In this document: positions 61,751-64,000 of the stretch, piece by piece
Layout: every line of letters starts with the position of its first letter
Numbering within the stretch: the first letter of the stretch is position 1
Source of the DNA: Chitinophagales bacterium
GTDB lineage: Bacteria; Bacteroidota; Bacteroidia; Chitinophagales; Chitinophagaceae
Assembly (NCBI GenBank): GCA_017303415.1
Contig: JAFLBJ010000001.1
Span: forward strand, 2,976,001 to 3,040,000
Reading direction: 5' to 3'
Length of the DNA: 64,000 nucleotides
Translations under genes and position numbers: made by a program
The notes under the pieces: generated by a model
The model's input: the letters and a program-made list of their open reading frames with translations, nothing else
Told to the model about the DNA's origin: nothing
Database searches by the model: none

Positions 61751-62146
61751 TCAAGGCCTTTCCAATGGAACCTTGGTCATCGATGCATGGAGGTTTTGAA
61801 GCTCATGCACCGCCAGGGGAACTTCAAAATGACGCCGGTCTTCCCGGTACCACATATCCACTTTGGAGAAATTACCCTTTTCGGGTAAGACCATCCGGAA
61901 TGCCCCCCGCTTGTATTTGATTGCACCCTCCTGGTCCTCCGCCTCAAATCCCAATCTTACCAACTGGGTATCATCCAACGCCACAGGGTAGATATCCTGC
62001 TGGGGATACCAGAATTCCTGGATTCCGTTATCGATCAGGGCCAGGTGTTCGATCCGGTTGGTTTCAACCACCTCCCCTTCACGCATCAGGCCATCGTCAT
62101 TTACCATGACAATATCGCCCGGTTTTAAATGTCCGATTTTGATCAT
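61751..62146 (-). CDS. conserved hypothetical protein
   Basis: 131 aa from the ATG at 62144-62146 ([20 protein letters not shown]); the frame continues 33 codons upstream, but a TAACTTTC box near 62166-62173 and a GGAGG in that part favour the shorter form. It looks like a small beta-barrel domain ([20 protein letters not shown]) followed by [21 protein letters not shown] recall similar proteins in Chitinophagaceae but know no function. Confidence 0.65.
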   Translation of the reverse strand: MIKIGHLKPGDIVMVNDDGLMREGEVVETNRIEHLALIDNGIQEFWYPQQDIYPVALDDTQLVRLGFEAEDQEGAIKYKRGAFRMVLPEKGNFSKVDMWYREDRRHFEVPLAVHELQNLHASMTKVPLERP

Positions 62147-62219
62147 ATGGCATTTTTTTCCTCCGAAAGTTAAGGTATTACCGGATAGTGAAAGAATGAT
62201 TCCTGTTTTGGAATACATT

Positions 62220-62273
62220 GATTTCACAGATTTCGCAGAATCCAATAAATCTGCGAAATCCGCGAAATCCTGG
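62220..62273. repeat. nonamer hairpin element, GATTTCGCA
   Basis: Six 9-nt units in register (gatttcaca, gatttcgca, gaatccaat, aaatctgcg, aaatccgcg, aaatcctgg). Arms 62220-62239 and 62250-62269 match at 18 of 20 positions. It starts 6 nt after the hmgA stop. Confidence 0.85.
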
Positions 62274-62279
62274 TTTACC

Positions 62280-63437
62280 TTATTCGGCCCATGACATCAC
62301 ATACCCTTCATTCTCAATCTCTAAGGCTTGCTTTGTCAACATCAGGGGACGGAAAGTATCCACCATAACGGCCAATTCTTTTGTTTCCCGGGCCCCAATG
62401 CTCTTTTCTACAGCCCCGGGATGAGGCCCGTGGGGAATTCCGGCCGGGTGCAGGGTGATCATACCCCTGGTCACATTCTTCCGGCTCATAAAATCACCAT
62501 CCACATAATACAAAACCTCATCGCTGTCGATATTGCTGTGATTATAGGGTGCTGGTATGGCATCGGGATGATAATCATACAACCGGGGTACAAAGGAGCA
62601 AACCACAAAGGCATTGGTCTCAAAGGTCTGGTGTACCGGTGGTGGCTGGTGCACCCTCCCGGTTATGGGTTCAAAATCATGGATGGAAAAAATATACGGA
62701 TAGCAACACCCATCCCATCCGATCACATCAAAGGGATGCGTGCCATAATGCAGCCCATACATGATCCCTTTCTTTTTTGCCCGAATGAGAAAATCGCCTT
62801 TTTCATCATAGGTCTTCAGGTCCTGGGGCGGACGGATATCTCTTTCACAATACGGAGCGTGTTCCATCAATTGTCCGTATTTACTCATATACCGCTTTGG
62901 ATACCGGAGCGGGGTGAAGGATTCCACAATAAACAACCGGTTATTGGCATCATTAAAATGGATCTGATAGATCGTCCCCCGGGGGATGACAATATAATCA
63001 CCATACGAAAAAGGCAATTCGCCATACTGGCTTGTCACTTTGCCACTTCCTTCATGCACAAAGATCATTTCATCGCCATCGGTATTCTTGTAAAAATAAT
63101 CGGTCATGCTTTTCCGGGGGGCGGCCAGCACAATATGACAATCACTGTTGACCAATACCGGAACGCGGCTTTGCAAAAAATCATCCTGTGGTTTTACATG
63201 AAAGCCTTCAAAGCATCGATGCTGTAACATTTTTTCCTCGGCTACCTGTGGCGATACATCCTGTTGCGGCTCGGTGCGTATGATCTGTGTAGGGGGATGA
63301 CAATGGTACAACAAACTGTAGTCGTCGCTAAACCCTTCCGTTGAAAATAACTGCTCACTATACAGCGAGCCGTCAGGTTTGCGAAACTGTGTATGACGTT
63401 TATGGGGAATATTTCCAAGTTTATAGTAATGGGGCAT
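62280..63437 (-). CDS. hmgA: homogentisate 1,2-dioxygenase
   Basis: 385 aa. Opens the homogentisate ring in phenylalanine/tyrosine breakdown. Cupin iron ligands: His in GRVHQPPPVHQTFETN, Glu in IDSDEVLYYVDGDF and His in AGIPHGPHPGAVE. Slightly shorter than the 430-aa eukaryotic type but of the bacterial short form. hppD and fahA are not in the window. Confidence 0.92.
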   Translation of the reverse strand: MPHYYKLGNIPHKRHTQFRKPDGSLYSEQLFSTEGFSDDYSLLYHCHPPTQIIRTEPQQDVSPQVAEEKMLQHRCFEGFHVKPQDDFLQSRVPVLVNSDCHIVLAAPRKSMTDYFYKNTDGDEMIFVHEGSGKVTSQYGELPFSYGDYIVIPRGTIYQIHFNDANNRLFIVESFTPLRYPKRYMSKYGQLMEHAPYCERDIRPPQDLKTYDEKGDFLIRAKKKGIMYGLHYGTHPFDVIGWDGCCYPYIFSIHDFEPITGRVHQPPPVHQTFETNAFVVCSFVPRLYDYHPDAIPAPYNHSNIDSDEVLYYVDGDFMSRKNVTRGMITLHPAGIPHGPHPGAVEKSIGARETKELAVMVDTFRPLMLTKQALEIENEGYVMSWAE

Positions 63438-63494
63438 GGCAAGGGAGTTGTTGGTGAAAAGAATAAAGTTATGGAAAGCCGAGGGAGGCGGCTG

Positions 63495-63543
63495 TAAACT
63501 AAAAGCTAATAGCTATCAGCTTTTAGCTTTAAGTGATAGCTCG
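63495..63543. repeat. heptamer element, GCTAANN class
   Basis: Seven units in register (taaacta, aaagcta, atagcta, tcagctt, ttagctt, taagtga, tagctcg), about 60 nt upstream of hmgA. Confidence 0.75.
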
Positions 63544-63617
63544 AGTGTGGCCAGCAGGAAAACATATTTCCATTGGCGCTTATCTATCCAATAGGTGAAA
63601 TTTCTATGCAGAGGCAT
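63516..63617 (-). CDS. possible 33-aa small protein
   Basis: ATG at 63615-63617 and TGA at 63516-63518. The peptide begins MPLHRNFTYWIDKRQWKYVF and ends in repeat-encoded residues. A near -7 box TAACTTTA ends 3 nt before the ATG, like the leaderless genes. It is not recognised and may be a chance ORF or remnant. Confidence 0.25.
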   Translation of the reverse strand: MPLHRNFTYWIDKRQWKYVFLLATLELSLKAKS

Positions 63618-63654
63618 ATTTAAAGTTAGGCAAAAAAAATCACCCTCACGTATT

Positions 63655-63707
63655 CGTGTAATCTGTATTATCCGTACAATTCGTGTAATCCGAGTAATCC
63701 GTGTATA
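63655..63707. repeat. nonamer direct repeat, CGTGTAATC
   Basis: Six 9-nt units in register (cgtgtaatc, tgtattatc, cgtacaatt, cgtgtaatc, cgagtaatc, cgtgtata+). No inverted arm is seen. It starts 6 nt after the stop of the membrane gene at 63714. Confidence 0.75.
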
Positions 63708-63713
63708 TAAAAA

Positions 63714-64000
63714 TTAAAGACCGGGAAACCAGGGTCTGCCAATACCTTCCCGGAAAGGCCAGGGAACTACGGCAAGAATCAGGATCAGGGCGATGAGGTA
63801 TAACCAGCCGGCGGCTTTATAATTCAGGTTCTTGGCTTTTCCCCTGGCTATGGTGATCAACACAATCGCGATCAACATTCCAGCTAAATGCTCAACAGCC
63901 CAAAAACGAGCCACCGAATCCTTCATTACCTCTCCAAAACCAATATTCTGAATATTCTTTAAGCCAAGCCCTCCAGTCACCCACTGGTAAATTCCCAATA
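63714..64000 (-). CDS. small membrane protein, cytochrome-b-like type, N-terminus cut by window edge
   Basis: About 95 residues are visible; the frame is open to the window edge. Two TM helices: AVEHLAGMLIAIVLITIARG and AAGWLYLIALILILAVVPWP, with a His in WAVEHLAG and the ending PWPFREGIGRPWFPG. Bacteroidota have four-TM proteins of about 150 aa with this VEH and PWPFR pattern, often annotated cytochrome B; heme binding is unproven. Confidence 0.6.
   Translation of the reverse strand, partial: LGIYQWVTGGLGLKNIQNIGFGEVMKDSVARFWAVEHLAGMLIAIVLITIARGKAKNLNYKAAGWLYLIALILILAVVPWPFREGIGRPWFPGL

Noticed and set aside
1-64000. tRNA, rRNA, prophage or insertion sequence
   Set aside because: No TPsiC-like GGTTCGA context, rRNA segment, transposase, integrase or terminal repeat was seen on reading either strand.

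Overview
The window looks like a chromosomal segment of a member of the Bacteroidota, probably Chitinophagaceae or a close relative. Three things support this. Promoters carry the Bacteroidota -7 box TAnnTTTG, often with TTG about 23 nt upstream, and Shine-Dalgarno sequences are mostly absent. The gene order rpsM-rpsK-rpsD-rpoA-rplQ followed by carA is typical of the phylum. Many accessory genes are Bacteroidota-type families (DUF6600, DUF6702, sigma factor plus beta-barrel protein, SPFH plus ribbon-helix-helix). I see no rRNA, tRNA, CRISPR array, prophage or insertion sequence. Family names are from memory and pattern recognition; no database was searched.

Layout. 0-5 kb: the 5' part of rpsA, an HI0933-type flavoprotein, a PlsC-like acyltransferase and an AAA/DUF4143 ATPase. 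4.4-17.3 kb, all on the minus strand: the S10-spc ribosomal block rpsJ to secY, followed by map. 17.4-32.6 kb: a secreted beta-helix protein, two integral membrane proteins (a flippase-like protein and a GT39 transferase), two tandem AraC regulators, PspC, aconitase, VanZ, a prolyl oligopeptidase lipoprotein, a degenerate histidine-kinase-like ATPase domain, a SET protein and a DUF6600 protein. 32.7-37.8 kb: a tightly packed plus-strand run, BKACE, NeuD/PglD-type acetyltransferase, GT2, short DegT aminotransferase, ECF sigma factor, and a one-TM protein with a C-terminal beta-barrel. 37.9-57.8 kb: housekeeping and envelope genes (cysteine desulfurase, phosphohexomutase, methyltransferase, LtaS-like sulfatase, PAP2, CNNM/CorC, DUF6702, HupE/UreJ, M1 peptidase, an RHH/PH-like/SPFH operon, a YwqK/MORN protein, a sortilin-like BNR protein, a CoA transferase, aroQ, carA). 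57.9-61.6 kb, minus strand: infA-rpmJ-rpsM-rpsK-rpsD-rpoA-rplQ. 61.7-64 kb: a conserved hypothetical, homogentisate dioxygenase, and a membrane protein cut by the window edge.

The most striking signal is not a gene. At least twenty intergenic elements consist of a short word repeated in strict register with a period of 7 nt (sixteen elements), 8 nt (two) or 9 nt (two). Most are followed by the same words inverted, so the DNA or RNA can fold into long hairpins, including one perfect 35-bp stem. The words differ between classes: GGAATAA, GTGAGGC/GTGAATA, GATGACN, GCTAANN, GAGAATTT, CTTNGCGN, GATTTCGCA and CGTGTAATC. The architecture and the position, right at gene 3' ends and often supplying the stop codon, are shared.

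A second recurring feature is a -7 box ending only 3-7 nt before the start codon (map, the AAA ATPase, GT39, the methyltransferase, cysteine desulfurase, the sortilin-like protein, the LtaS-like protein, and possibly PAP2), which predicts leaderless mRNAs. A third is that the infA-rplQ block lies about 40 kb upstream of the S10-spc block, in the same orientation, instead of directly after secY-map.
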